Source: Neisseria animaloris
GTDB taxonomy: Bacteria > Pseudomonadota > Gammaproteobacteria > Burkholderiales > Neisseriaceae
DNA length: 64,000 nt
Reading direction: 5' to 3'
Assembly (NCBI RefSeq): GCF_900637855.1
Contig: NZ_LR134440.1
Coordinates: 372,001-436,000, forward strand
Shown here: positions 18,455-28,700 of the stretch, piece by piece
How the letters are laid out: each line of letters begins with the position of its first letter
Numbering within the stretch: position 1 is the first letter of the stretch
The notes under the pieces: model-generated
What the model saw: only the letters and a program-made list of their open reading frames with translations
Database searches by the model: none
What the model was told of the DNA's origin: nothing
Position numbers and translations under genes: made by a program

Positions 18455-18943
18455 ATGCCGGCTCCTTTAGTTTGCCCCATTACCGAAATCGCCCCTTTAT
18501 TGCCGCACAGCGGGCATATGGTATTGCTGGATACGATTACCGAATACGGCGAAGGTTATCTGCATGCCACCGCCCGAGTGGGAGAAAAACACATTCTGCT
18601 GCAAAACGGCACGCTGCCTGCGCTGGCTGGAATGGAAATCATGGCTCAGGGCATCGCCGCCTTGGCCGGTTGCGAAGCACATAATGCGGGCGAACCCGTT
18701 CGTTTGGGTTTTTTGCTCGGCACGCGGAAGTTGAATCTCTTTACCGATGAAATTCCGATAGGTACTCGCTTGGCAATTAAAGTAGCCGTATCGACGCAAG
18801 ACCAAACAGGTTTCGGCGTGTTCGATTGCGAATTACGTTGGACGGATGCTCTCGCCGACAAAAAACACATGCTGCCCGCCGACGGTTTGTTGGTGCAGGC
18901 GGCTCTGAATGTATTCAGCCCGAAAGAGGGTAAGGCCGTCTGA
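18455..18943 (+). CDS. apeP: Aryl polyene 3-hydroxyacyl-ACP dehydratase (ApeP-like)
   Basis: Hotdog-fold dehydratase that makes the conjugated double bonds of the polyene. It has LLPHSGHMVLLDTI near the N-terminus and AGMEIMAQGIAALAGCEA, the two parts of the family active site. ATG 18455 is chosen because AAAGAGGA lies just upstream (18443-18450); an in-frame ATG at 18422 lacks a ribosome site. The last codons read through a DUS (AAG GCC GTC TGA), so the uptake sequence supplies the stop. In studied systems ApeP acts with ApeI; an ApeI-like domain is fused to the ligase at 45279. Confidence 0.83.
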   Translation: MPAPLVCPITEIAPLLPHSGHMVLLDTITEYGEGYLHATARVGEKHILLQNGTLPALAGMEIMAQGIAALAGCEAHNAGEPVRLGFLLGTRKLNLFTDEIPIGTRLAIKVAVSTQDQTGFGVFDCELRWTDALADKKHMLPADGLLVQAALNVFSPKEGKAV

Positions 18944-18972
18944 AAACCATCAACCAACTTTTCAGACGGCCT
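18933..18972 (+). repeat. Inverted DUS pair between apeP and apeQ
   Basis: AGGCCGTCTGAA (18933-18944) and TTCAGACGGCCT (18961-18972) can form a hairpin inside what otherwise looks like one operon. It may reduce read-through into apeQ-apeR. Confidence 0.5.
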
Positions 18973-19012
18973 GTTGAAATCAATCCGAACCCAATATAGT
19001 TAAGTGAAACGC

Positions 19013-19741
19013 ATGAGTGAAACCATTTTAATTACAGGCTCCAATCGAGGTATAGGAAAAGCAGTTGCATTGGGGTTGGCACAAGACGGTTACGATATTG
19101 TAGTGCATTGCCGCAGCCGTCGCGAAGAGGCGGAAGAAGTCGCCTCGGAAATTAAAGCCTTAGGCAGAAATTCCCGCGTATTGCAGTTTGATGTGTCCGA
19201 CCGCGAAACCTGCCGCGAAATCTTAACTGCCGATGTGGAAACTCATGGTGCATATTACGGTGTCGTGCTGAATGCCGGTTTAACCTGCGATAATGCGTTT
19301 CCTGCTTTGGAAGACGATGATTGGGACAGGGTATTGCGTACCAATTTAGACGGTTTTTACAATGTCCTCCATCCGCTTTCCATGCCGATGATACGTCGTC
19401 GCAAAGCCGGCCGTATTGTTTGCATGGCTTCGGTTTCAGGCTTGGTGGGCAATCGCGGCCAAGTGAATTACAGTGCTTCCAAAGCAGGTTTGATTGGTGC
19501 GGCGAAAGCTCTCGCAGTCGAACTGGCCAAGCGCAAAATCACTGTAAACTGCGTTGCTCCCGGCTTGATCGATACTGAAATTCTCGATGAAAACGTGCCG
19601 GTAGAAGAAATTCTAAAGGCTGTTCCCGCCCAACGCATGGGAACACCGGAAGAAGTGGCGCATGCGGTGCGGTTTCTGATGGATGAAAAAGCAGCGTATA
19701 TCACGCGCCAAGTTATTGCGGTAAACGGAGGTTTATGTTGA
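19013..19741 (+). CDS. apeQ: Aryl polyene 3-ketoacyl-ACP reductase (ApeQ-like)
   Basis: FabG-type short-chain dehydrogenase that reduces the keto group before dehydration. The 242 residues have the NAD(P) loop TGSNRGIG (8-15), NAG (LNAGLT), catalytic Ser in MASVSG and YSASK, and the C-terminal APGLIDTE and NGGL segments. ATG 19013 is preferred over the in-frame GTG at 19004. It is a dedicated copy beside two ketosynthases, not the housekeeping fabG, which normally sits in a fab operon. Its end overlaps the next ketosynthase start by seven bases, so translation is coupled. Confidence 0.87.
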   Translation: MSETILITGSNRGIGKAVALGLAQDGYDIVVHCRSRREEAEEVASEIKALGRNSRVLQFDVSDRETCREILTADVETHGAYYGVVLNAGLTCDNAFPALEDDDWDRVLRTNLDGFYNVLHPLSMPMIRRRKAGRIVCMASVSGLVGNRGQVNYSASKAGLIGAAKALAVELAKRKITVNCVAPGLIDTEILDENVPVEEILKAVPAQRMGTPEEVAHAVRFLMDEKAAYITRQVIAVNGGLC

Positions 19742-20973
19742 GACGGGTAGTGGTAACGGGAATCGGCGGCATTACCGCATTCGGTCGCGATTGGAAAAGT
19801 ATTCAGACGGCCTTCAAGCATGGCGCAAATGCCGTGCAAACCATAGCGGAATGGGCGGAGCAATATCCTGAACTGGAAGCCCGTTTGGGGGCGCCGATTA
19901 ACGGCTATAACCCGCCGGCACATTGGACGCGCAAGCAACTGCGAAGCATGGGGCGCGTGTCGTATTTATGTGTGGATGCGGCAGAGCAAGCGTTACAGGA
20001 TGCGGGTTTGTTGGAGGACGAGCGTATTAAAGACGGGCGTATGGGTGTAGCCTGCGGTTCCTCGACCGGCAGTACCAAAGATGTTCGCGATGTCGGCGAA
20101 TTGTTGATGACCGGTGCTTCCCCGCATTTCAGTGCAAACACCTACGTACGCATGATGCCGCATACGACTGCCGCCAATATCGGTATCTTCTTCGGCCTTA
20201 CCGGACGGATTATTCCCACTTCAAGCGCTTGCTCTTCGGGCAGCCAAGGTATCGGATATGCCTACGAATCGATTAAATACGGCATGATCGATATGATGCT
20301 GGCAGGCGGCGGCGAAGAGTTTTGCCCGTCTGAAGTGTATGTGTTCGATTCGCTGTATGCCGCCAGCCGCCGCAACGCCGAACCGGAAAAAACACCGCGT
20401 CCTTACGATACGGAACGCGACGGCTTGGTTATCGGCGAAGGTGCGGGAATTTTTGTGCTGGAAGAATTGGAGCACGCCCGTGCACGCGGAGCAAAAATCT
20501 ATGCCGAATTAGTGGGTTACGGAGCGAACAGCGACGGCAGCCATGTTACCCAACCACAAAAAGACACGATGCAGCGCTGCATGGAAATGGCTCTGCGTGA
20601 TGCAGGTATCCGACCGGACAAGGTAGGTTATGTAAATGGTCATGGGACGGCCACCGAAAAAGGCGATATTGCCGAAACACAGGCCACGGAAGCCGTATTC
20701 GGCAGCCGTATCCCTATGAGTTCGCAAAAAAGCTATTTCGGCCACACGCTCGGCGCATGCGGTGCACTAGAATCGTGGTTTTCGATCGAGATGATGAACG
20801 ACGGCTGGTTTGCGCCTACCGTGAATTTGGACAATATCGATCCCCGTTGCGGCAATGTCGATTATATCCGCGGGGAAGGGCGTGAAATTCAAACCGATTA
20901 TGTGATGAATAATAACTTCGCTTTCGGTGGAGTAAATACTTCGCTGGTATTTAAACGTTGGGCTGGTGAATAA
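19735..20973 (+). CDS. apeR: Aryl polyene beta-ketoacyl-ACP synthase (ApeR-like)
   Basis: Second ketosynthase of the block, 412 residues, with Cys166 (SSACSSGSQ), His303 (NGHGTATEKGD) and His337 (YFGHTLGACGA), so active. ApeR-type enzymes are thought to start or extend the chain in parallel with ApeO. The sequence differs clearly from the upstream ketosynthase, so this is not a recent duplication. The last gene of the block, it is followed by a strong DUS-pair terminator. One DUS is in frame near codon 23 (IQTAFK). Confidence 0.88.
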   Translation: MLRRVVVTGIGGITAFGRDWKSIQTAFKHGANAVQTIAEWAEQYPELEARLGAPINGYNPPAHWTRKQLRSMGRVSYLCVDAAEQALQDAGLLEDERIKDGRMGVACGSSTGSTKDVRDVGELLMTGASPHFSANTYVRMMPHTTAANIGIFFGLTGRIIPTSSACSSGSQGIGYAYESIKYGMIDMMLAGGGEEFCPSEVYVFDSLYAASRRNAEPEKTPRPYDTERDGLVIGEGAGIFVLEELEHARARGAKIYAELVGYGANSDGSHVTQPQKDTMQRCMEMALRDAGIRPDKVGYVNGHGTATEKGDIAETQATEAVFGSRIPMSSQKSYFGHTLGACGALESWFSIEMMNDGWFAPTVNLDNIDPRCGNVDYIRGEGREIQTDYVMNNNFAFGGVNTSLVFKRWAGE

Positions 20974-21002
20974 CTGTTTTTTCCTCTTATTTGACAAAAG
21001 TG

Positions 21003-21034
21003 AGGCCGTCTGAAAATTGTTTTCAGACGGCCTT
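21003..21034 (+). terminator. Terminator of the first aryl polyene block
   Basis: AGGCCGTCTGAAAA (21003-21016) pairs with TTTTCAGACGGCCT (21020-21033), followed by TATTGTT. Located 30 bases after the apeR stop. Confidence 0.75.
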
Positions 21035-21097
21035 ATTGTTATGAGTAACGATAAAACTTACAGATGATTGCGAATCATAGAGTGGTCATAAAAATAA

Positions 21098-21129
21098 AAA
21101 GCGGATACCTGTTGTCAGATATCCGCTTT
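21098..21129 (-). terminator. secF terminator
   Basis: AAAGCGGATA (21098-21107) pairs with TATCCGCTTT (21120-21129). Read leftwards the stem is followed by TTTATTTTTATG, a proper T-tract for the secD-secF transcript. Confidence 0.75.
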
Positions 21130-21165
21130 CAGACGGCCTCAGACAGAGGGAAACGTCTACATACT

Positions 21166-22101
21166 TTAAACCACAGCTTCTTCTTTTTTCTTCTGGGGCT
21201 TGGCTAAGTTTTCCCGATCCAGGCCGAACATCAGTAATAACGGGCTGGCAACCAATACGGAAGAATAAACACCGAAAACGATACCGATGGTCAAGGCCAA
21301 AGAGAATCCGTGCAAGGCGGCACCGCCAAAAATCAGCATAGAAAGCACCATTGCCTCAGTCGAACCGTGGGTGATCGCAGTACGGCTCATAGTGGCTGTA
21401 ATAGCATTGTCGATAATTTGCGGTACGGTTTTGTTGCGCATTGCAGGTTTGCGGAAGTTTTCGCGGATACGGTCGAACACCACCACCGATTCGTTAACCG
21501 AATAACCTAATACTGCAAGAATACCGGCCAACACGGTTAATGAGAATTCCCATTGGAAAAAGGCGAAAAAGCCGAGAATAATCACAACGTCGTGCATGTT
21601 GGCAATGATGGCAGAAACGGCAAAACGCCATTCAAAGCGCATCGACAAATAAATAATAATGCCGACAATAACCATACCCAATGCAATTAAACCGTTGTTT
21701 ACCAATTCTTCGCCGACTTGCGGGCCGATAAATTCGACCTGACGTAAAGTAACGTCCGGCGCATCTTGTTTCAACAAATCCATTACGGAATTGGAAAGTT
21801 GGGAGGAAGGAGCGCCTTCTTTGTTAGGCAAGCGGATCATAATGTGTTTGTTGGTGCCCAACGCCTGCACTTGTATGTCGCCAAGCTTCAGGGCATCGAG
21901 TCTCTCACGCACTTTGTTGACATCGGCACCTTGTTGGTATTGCACTTCCATTACCGTACCGCCCGTGAATTCCACCGAGAAATTCAAGCCTTTGGTAACC
22001 AGAAAAAATATGGCCAATACAAACGTAACCAGCGAAATAAGCGTGGTGAGCTTGCCGTAGCTCATAAACGGGATATCGCGTTTGATTTTAAATAATTCCA
22101 T
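21166..22101 (-). CDS. secF: Protein translocase subunit SecF
   Basis: Inner-membrane partner of SecD; the pair uses the proton gradient to pull proteins through SecYEG. The 311 residues have six membrane segments around a periplasmic loop, starting MELFKIKRDIPFMSYGKL with the FSVEFTGGTVMEV motif, then GYSVNESVVVFDRIREN and the C-terminal RTAITHGSTEAMVLSMLIFGG helix. TAAGGAGTAATCAAC gives a strong ribosome site, and it follows secD by five bases. Confidence 0.96.
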   Translation of the reverse strand: MELFKIKRDIPFMSYGKLTTLISLVTFVLAIFFLVTKGLNFSVEFTGGTVMEVQYQQGADVNKVRERLDALKLGDIQVQALGTNKHIMIRLPNKEGAPSSQLSNSVMDLLKQDAPDVTLRQVEFIGPQVGEELVNNGLIALGMVIVGIIIYLSMRFEWRFAVSAIIANMHDVVIILGFFAFFQWEFSLTVLAGILAVLGYSVNESVVVFDRIRENFRKPAMRNKTVPQIIDNAITATMSRTAITHGSTEAMVLSMLIFGGAALHGFSLALTIGIVFGVYSSVLVASPLLLMFGLDRENLAKPQKKKEEAVV

Positions 22102-22106
22102 GTTGA

Positions 22107-23957
22107 TTACTCCTTAACGGCTGTTTCGGTTGGTTGTTTCCATACCGAGCCGATAGAAATCTTTTGCAGTTTGCGGCGGCGGCCATACCAAAGATTTACC
22201 AATGAACGCGATACCACTACAGATGAGAACATCGAAGTGAGAATACCCAAACAATGCACTACGGCAAAACCGCGCACAGGGCCGGAACCGAAAATCAATA
22301 AGGCGATACCGGCAATCAGCGACGTGATATTGGAGTCGACAATAGTGTCCCATGCATGTTGGTATCCCAGATTAATGGCGGCATGCGGTGAAGCCCCTGC
22401 CCGCAATTCTTCACGGATACGTTCGTTAATCAACACGTTGGAGTCAATCGCCATACCCAATGTCAGCGCAAGTGCCGCAATACCGGGAAGCGTAAGCGTG
22501 GCTTGCAGGGCTGATAAAATGGCAATCAAAAACAGGATATTGGTTGATAACGCAACTACGGAAAACAGACCGAATACACGGTAATAAAGAACCATAAAAA
22601 TGGCCACGGCTGCAAAACCCCACAATGTGGAATTAAAACCTTTTTCGATATTTTCCTTACCTAAAGACGGGCCGATGGTGCGTTCTTCCATGATTTCCAT
22701 CGGGGCGGCCAGCGAACCGGCACGCAGCAACAATGAAACATCGTTGGCCTCGGCAGTACTCATGCTGCCTGAAATCTGTACGCGGCCGCCGGTAATGGCA
22801 GAACGGATAACGGGAGCGGTTACCACTTCGGCCTTGCCTTGGTCAATCAATACCATAGCCATGCGTTTGCCGACATTTTGTGCTGTTAGATCGGCAAAAA
22901 TGTTACCACCTGCACTGTCGAGGTTGATATTGACTGCAGGTGCGCCTTTATCATCAAAACCGGGTTGGGCATCGTTGATGTTATCGCCAGTCAACTCAAC
23001 TTGTCTGTTAACCAAAGTAGGTTGCGGGTGTTCGCCGGCGGTGTAGAGAAGCTCGTAACCTTCAGGCACATTGCCCGATAAGGCTGCCTGAATTTGTGCG
23101 GCATCATCGGATACCATACGCACCTCCAAAGTGGCGGTACGACCGATAATGTCTTTTGCTTTGGCGGTATCTTGAACACCGGGCAGTTGAACCACAATGC
23201 GGTCGGCACCGGCTTGCTGGATAACCGGTTCGGCAACGCCTAATTCATTCACACGGTTGTGCAATGTGGCAATATTTTGCTTAACGGCATCGGTACGCAC
23301 TTTATCCAGCACACTTTGCGACAAGGTTAATACCAGATTTTTACCGGAAGGCGTTAACGTTGCCTCCGGAAAGAATTTGCTTAATTCCGGTAATGCCTTC
23401 TGTAAATCGGCGACATCTTGAAAAGGAATGGTTAAGCTGTTTTCTGTTTGGCGAATGGTGCCGATACGGATTTTTTTGCGGCGCAATTCACGGCGGATGT
23501 CGCCGGAATAGCGCTCAAACGTTTTCTGCATTGCGGCTTTCATATCCACCTGCATGGTGAAATGTACGCCGCCGCGTAAGTCTAAGCCCAAAAACATGGG
23601 GTTGGCTTTGATTTTTGCCATCCATTCCGGGCTGTCGGCCAAAAGGTTAAGTGCAGTAATGTAGCCGTCGCCCAAGGTGTTTTCGATAACATCACGAGCC
23701 TTAAGTTGGGTTTCGGTATCTTTGAAACGCACTCTCAAGGAGTTGTCGGTGATAAACATCCCGTCGGTTTGGATATTGGCCGTCTGAAGAGCTGCCGCAA
23801 CACGGTTTTCGGTTTGTTCGTTAATGATAATAGATTGACGGTTGGTGGATACCTGTACGGCCGGTGTTTCGCCAAAGAGATTGGGCAGTGTGTAAATAAT
23901 GCCCAAAATAATGGTAAAAGCGACTAACAGGTATTTCCAAAGCGGATAGCGGTTCAT
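22107..23957 (-). CDS. secD: Protein translocase subunit SecD
   Basis: Large subunit of the SecDF motor. The 616 residues show the first membrane helix (WKYLLVAFTIILGIIYTLP), LGLDLRGGVHFTMQVD, the large periplasmic P1 domain (about 100-440) and the C-terminal five-helix bundle with ALALTLGMAIDSNVLINERIREEL. GAAGGTTTAAT precedes the ATG. The operon order yajC-secD-secF is the usual one, without tgt or queA adjacent. Confidence 0.97.
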   Translation of the reverse strand: MNRYPLWKYLLVAFTIILGIIYTLPNLFGETPAVQVSTNRQSIIINEQTENRVAAALQTANIQTDGMFITDNSLRVRFKDTETQLKARDVIENTLGDGYITALNLLADSPEWMAKIKANPMFLGLDLRGGVHFTMQVDMKAAMQKTFERYSGDIRRELRRKKIRIGTIRQTENSLTIPFQDVADLQKALPELSKFFPEATLTPSGKNLVLTLSQSVLDKVRTDAVKQNIATLHNRVNELGVAEPVIQQAGADRIVVQLPGVQDTAKAKDIIGRTATLEVRMVSDDAAQIQAALSGNVPEGYELLYTAGEHPQPTLVNRQVELTGDNINDAQPGFDDKGAPAVNINLDSAGGNIFADLTAQNVGKRMAMVLIDQGKAEVVTAPVIRSAITGGRVQISGSMSTAEANDVSLLLRAGSLAAPMEIMEERTIGPSLGKENIEKGFNSTLWGFAAVAIFMVLYYRVFGLFSVVALSTNILFLIAILSALQATLTLPGIAALALTLGMAIDSNVLINERIREELRAGASPHAAINLGYQHAWDTIVDSNITSLIAGIALLIFGSGPVRGFAVVHCLGILTSMFSSVVVSRSLVNLWYGRRRKLQKISIGSVWKQPTETAVKE

Positions 23958-24024
23958 ATTAAACCTTCAATTAGCAATGCAAACAGCCGCAGCACGAATG
24001 CGGCGGCTTTCGGAAAATAAATGA

Positions 24025-24321
24025 TTATGCGACTTTGCTGGCAACAGCGTTGCGTTCAACTTCAACTTCAACACCTCGAGCGATTTCTACGGTAAAAAAT
24101 TGTTCTCCAACTTTTTTCACCGTGCCTTTGAAACCGGAAGCCAAGAGCACTTTATCGCCGACTTTTAATTCGGTCAGCATGGCTTGATGGGCTTTAAATT
24201 TCTTTTGCTGCGGACGCATAATCAGGAAATAGAACACTATGAGTATCAGGACCAAAGGCGCAAATTGCATCAGAATATTCGGTTGGGCGGCTGCATCGGC
24301 GGCGTAAGCGAAATCAATCAT
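24025..24321 (-). CDS. yajC: Sec translocon accessory protein YajC
   Basis: Small membrane protein associated with SecDF. The 98 residues have a single N-terminal membrane helix (ILMQFAPLVLILIVFYFLIMR), the diagnostic RPQQKKFKAHQAMLTELKVGDKV and a KOW-like beta domain. It is first in the yajC-secD-secF operon; a 67-base gap separates it from secD. Its start is shared back to back with the amidohydrolase gene to the right. Confidence 0.96.
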   Translation of the reverse strand: MIDFAYAADAAAQPNILMQFAPLVLILIVFYFLIMRPQQKKFKAHQAMLTELKVGDKVLLASGFKGTVKKVGEQFFTVEIARGVEVEVERNAVASKVA

Positions 24322-24500
24322 GTTTTGTCCATTCTTTAATTATTTGAATAATGAAGGGCAGCAAACCGTTTGGATTGCCGTCGAAAGTAAGCTATTCTAA
24401 AGGGCGGGGAAGATTTTTCCAAGAATTTTCCGTATTTATTAATTATTATTTGTCAGAAGGCCGTCTGAAAACACGGGCGGTATTGCGCGATTTAAACGTC

Positions 24501-25550
24501 ATGAAAAATATTATTCGCCGAATGCGTTCATGGCTTCGGTATCTTGCCGGAAAAGAAGCTAGAACAGCATGGATAAGCCATCCGTTATTTTTGAGACATG
24601 AACCCGGAGTGCATCATCCCGAGGCCCCTGAACGCATCCGTGCTATTGAGACGGAATTAAGAAAACAGGGTATATGGAACAGGTTGCAAAAGGTGGAAGC
24701 CGGAGAAGTAACCGACAAGCAACTTGCTTTGGTACACCCTCGTAAATATTTGCGTTTTTTGGAGTCTATGCAGCCGCAGAAAGGCAAAATTTACCGTATC
24801 GACGATGATACGGTGATGAGTCATGAATCTTTAACCGCCGCACGTTATGCAGCAGGAGCTGTCGTAAATGCTGTGGATATGGTAATGAATAAGAGGGCAT
24901 ATCATGCGTTTTGCGCGGTACGCCCTCCTGGGCACCATGCCCAAAGCGGCAAAGCAGGAGGATTCTGCCTGATTAATAATATAGCTGTGGGGGTAATGCA
25001 TGCCATTGCACAATACCGCATACAAAAAATAGCAGTGATCGATTTCGACGTACATCACGGAGACGGAACAACGGAAATTTTTAAAGATGATCCGCGGGTA
25101 TTACTTTTAAATAGTTTTGAGAACGATTTGTTTCCTTTCCCTTCACCTGAAAAATTTGAGAAGAATCCCCATATCGTCAACATTGCTTTTCCGCCTGATA
25201 CCGGCAGCTATGATTTCAGAAAGGAAATACGCGAAAAATGGTTGCCGAAATTGGCAGCATTTAAACCCGAATTATTATTTTTATCGGCAGGGTTTGATGC
25301 ACACAAATCGGATGAGACAAGCCGTCTGAATCTTCATGAGGCGGATTATGCTTGGCTGTCGCACAAAATCATTCAGACAGCCTCTATGTGCAAAGGCCGT
25401 ATTGTTTCTGTACTTGAAGGAGGATACGCTTTGGAAAGCCTTTCAAAATCTGTGGCGGCACACGTATATGTGCTTGCAGGTATGGGCAAACCCGATTGTG
25501 CAGTGCAATATGATAAATTGCTGAACAAGCAGGTAACGGATAACGCTTAG
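24501..25550 (+). CDS. Histone deacetylase-like amidohydrolase
   Basis: Zinc-dependent deacetylase of the HDAC/acetylpolyamine amidohydrolase superfamily; the bacterial substrate cannot be told from sequence. From ATG 24501 the 349 residues include RPPGHHAQSGKAGGFC (His145-His146), DFDVHHGDGT (Asp183, His185) and SAGFDAHKSDE (Asp266), giving the full zinc site and the His pair, and a GGY tyrosine (EGGYALESL) near the end. The frame is open back to 24351, but that extension has no family resemblance and a DUS crosses it. No clear ribosome site precedes 24501; ATG 24522 is an alternative. Its neighbours suggest no pathway. Confidence 0.86.
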   Translation: MKNIIRRMRSWLRYLAGKEARTAWISHPLFLRHEPGVHHPEAPERIRAIETELRKQGIWNRLQKVEAGEVTDKQLALVHPRKYLRFLESMQPQKGKIYRIDDDTVMSHESLTAARYAAGAVVNAVDMVMNKRAYHAFCAVRPPGHHAQSGKAGGFCLINNIAVGVMHAIAQYRIQKIAVIDFDVHHGDGTTEIFKDDPRVLLLNSFENDLFPFPSPEKFEKNPHIVNIAFPPDTGSYDFRKEIREKWLPKLAAFKPELLFLSAGFDAHKSDETSRLNLHEADYAWLSHKIIQTASMCKGRIVSVLEGGYALESLSKSVAAHVYVLAGMGKPDCAVQYDKLLNKQVTDNA

Positions 25551-25670
25551 AACAAATCGGTTAAAAGCCTTGCATTACTTTAATGAATTGTGTTGATGTT
25601 CGGTTTGAACTGGGAAAACTTGGCCAAGTCGTAGAAGAAAAAAGAAGAGGCTGTGGTTTAAAGTATATAG

Positions 25671-25710
25671 TTTGAGGCCGTCTGAAAACGATTTTTCAGA
25701 CGGCCTCAAA
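25671..25710. terminator. Bidirectional DUS-pair terminator
   Basis: TTTGAGGCCGTCTGAAAA (25671-25688) and its exact complement (25693-25710) form an 18-bp stem with a 4-base loop, between the convergent amidohydrolase and beta-helix genes. Confidence 0.8.
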
Positions 25711-25735
25711 CCCATCACGGTACGGGATTTTTTAG

Positions 25736-28700
25736 TTAGAGGATATAAGCATTATTATCATGTTGCCAAGAGTCATCTTCCGGAATATTCGAGGAATTCT
25801 TATAAACCGGAATAGCGGCATGGTCTGTGAAAGCAGTTTTATTCTGCATACCTAAAATGCCGGATAAATCCACAACGGCGGGTGACATCAGCTTAGAAAG
25901 AACTAAATTAGCACTATTTTCTTCTGCTTCACCGTTTCCATCATCTGCTTGCAGCAAGCTGATTTTCTTGGCCGGAGAAGGAACCACTGCTGAAGCAGAT
26001 GTTTCTCCCACAATACTGTCGCCACCGATTCCCAATTCCAGTTTTTTGTCGCTGTGATTTACCTCAAAAATAGGCTTACCGTTATGTTTATTATCATGGG
26101 CATGCACATCCGCACCACGATATTCTATCCAACCGCGGTAAATTCCGTTGGTACGGTCGGTAATCAGCTCGTTGTCGGTTACGTTTAATTCAGGCACACC
26201 GTAGGTGCTGCGCCCGTGAATACTGACAATTGCCTGATTCATATTACCGTGCAGCTCAAAAGTATTGTTATGGATTTCATAACTTTCGGCATTGCCGATC
26301 ATTTGTATGCCTTCAATACTGCCGTTAGAGTTTTCCCTTACTTTAATATAGTTATTTTCTACGCTTACTTTGCCACGCAGATAGCCGTCGGTATGGTGTT
26401 CGTTAATAAAGATCGGCATGGTTTTAGAGGCTATTGTTCCAATATCCGCATGGTTGTCGGATATTTCAATGGTGCCTGAACCCGGGCCATTGGTTTTAGT
26501 AAGCTGGTTTTTGGTGTTATTGATGACGGCAATCAAATATTTTGTGGAATCTCCTTCGATTTTGTTACCGGAAATTTTAAGCGTGTAATCCATCTTCGGT
26601 TCATGGTTACGGAATTCGATACCATATGTTTGGATGGCGTCTTTATATACGCTGAGATTCTTGATGGTATTTCCGCTGACTTCAAAATAACCGTAATCCT
26701 TGCTATGCAAATCTTTATACTGAGTGTTGGTTTGCAATTGGATACCTGAGTAGCCATGATAGTTAGGGCGAAGGTTATCATCGGTTTCTAAACGGAAATT
26801 AGGATCTTGGATAATGGTGTTGCCGGTAATCTTGACATTGTCCATACTGAACTGGCGGTTATATACGCCGATTCCGTAAAGACGGTCGCCGATTGCAGTA
26901 TTGTTTTCGATAACGATGTTATTGCCATCATGTACATCGAAGCCTTTGCGGTAGTTGTGATCAGTGGTATTGTTCCTAAAGGTAACGTCATAGTTGTAGC
27001 TTCCTGCCATAGCGGTAATGCCATAGCCGGTGCCGCCGTCTTTTTCATGGCCGTTCCACGCAAAAAGATTACCTTCCGCAACAAAGTTCTTTTGATAAGC
27101 AACCAATGCTCCGGCCGTACGGTTGTGATGTAAATGGCTGTCTACAAGGCGGTTGTTTTCGCCCAAGGGCAAGGTTTCATAGTCCTCTTGAATTTCCCCG
27201 CTGATAATTCGGGCTTTGTAAGTTTTACCGCTGCCGTTAGGATCTTTCACCAATGCTTCGGTAGACGTGAAAACCACTCCGGCACGGTTGGCACCGGAAA
27301 CCTCCACTTTGCTGATTAAAGTATTATCGGCATCATTAACCAAAATACCGCTGACTTTGCCGAAATAGCTTTCTCCAGGACGGTAGAAATCATTAATATT
27401 GGTATATTTCACAGACAAATCCGCAATGGTTTTGCCATTTTGCCCGTCAACCAAAATACCTGCATAGGCACGGATATCGTCCTGGTTAGTGTTGGAGTTG
27501 AAAACACCTGTTTGCTGTTTGTCGAAAGAAACGGTTGTGGCACCCATGCCGTCACCGAATAAACCGGTAACGTTTTTATTATGGGTGTTCAATACGATTT
27601 GGTCGGAGATTTTCAGGTCTCCTTTTAAATATACGGCGGCATTTTCATGGTGTGCGGCAGCAAGAGCGGCTTTAATTGCAGCCAAGCTGTCTGTTTTGCC
27701 GGTAATATCCGTACCGAATTCATGAGCATCAATATATTTACCGTAAACCTGATGATGGTAAATATAATATTCCCCCGATGCACTGAGTTGGCCTGTGCCT
27801 GCATCGGTTGGCTGAGTTGGGGTTGAAGGCTCCGCAGTATCATTTTCAGAATTCAAACTGGTATCAGTAATTGCGAGATCTTTTTTTTCATTATGTTCGC
27901 CCGGTAACAAATTTGATGTTTCAGACGGCCTCAACTCAGGATTATTCCCATGATTGATATTTTGGTCGGCAGAATCATTTGAAGCGTTTGCAATGTGAAT
28001 AGCATCGGCAATTTCAGATGCCAGCTTATTCTCGTCGGCAATGATTGGCTTGGGAGAATCTTCGGCTTCCGGTGCGATATTTTTTTCAACATCAGAACCA
28101 ATCTTTACAGGGGCAATATCGATATTTGTATTAAGCTCGATAGGCTGTATAGGGGTTGTTTCTGTTTTTGTTTCAAAATCCTTCGTATCTGTAGGAGTAG
28201 GGGATACTTCAGTCTGTGATGCAGAAGAAACAGCAGGGGCAATATGCCCACTTGTTTGTGAAAAAGAAGGTTGGGATGCATTATCAATTTTCGCAGGAGA
28301 TGCCACAGACGGAGCATCATTATTTCCACCGCCTGAGCCACCACCACCTGCGGCCAAAGCACCAAGCAAACCCGCACCTGCTATTCCCCCTAACGCCGCC
28401 AATAATTTGCTGCCGCCAATGATGCTTTCGGCAGCATTTTTATTGATGGTAATTTGTTCTGCCAGCAAATAATCGGAAGATGCTTGGATAGGGTAGGTTG
28501 CAAGCTCACCATTGTTTTGCATGCCTAATACAGGGGCAGGGGAATGGTTTGCTGTTTGTGAATAATAGCCTTCAATAATTAAATCGGGACGTTCGGATTT
28601 TGTATCCTCGAAGCTGATATATAAATCCGTACCTACCTGTTTGTGTACCAATTTAGCGGGAGCCAAACCACTTTCCGCATCCGTCAACTGATAAAAAACA

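Noticed and set aside
24351..24500. N-terminal extension of the deacetylase-like protein
   Set aside because: It is open but carries a DUS-derived stretch (EGRLKT) and has no resemblance to the family; the first credible Met is at 24501.
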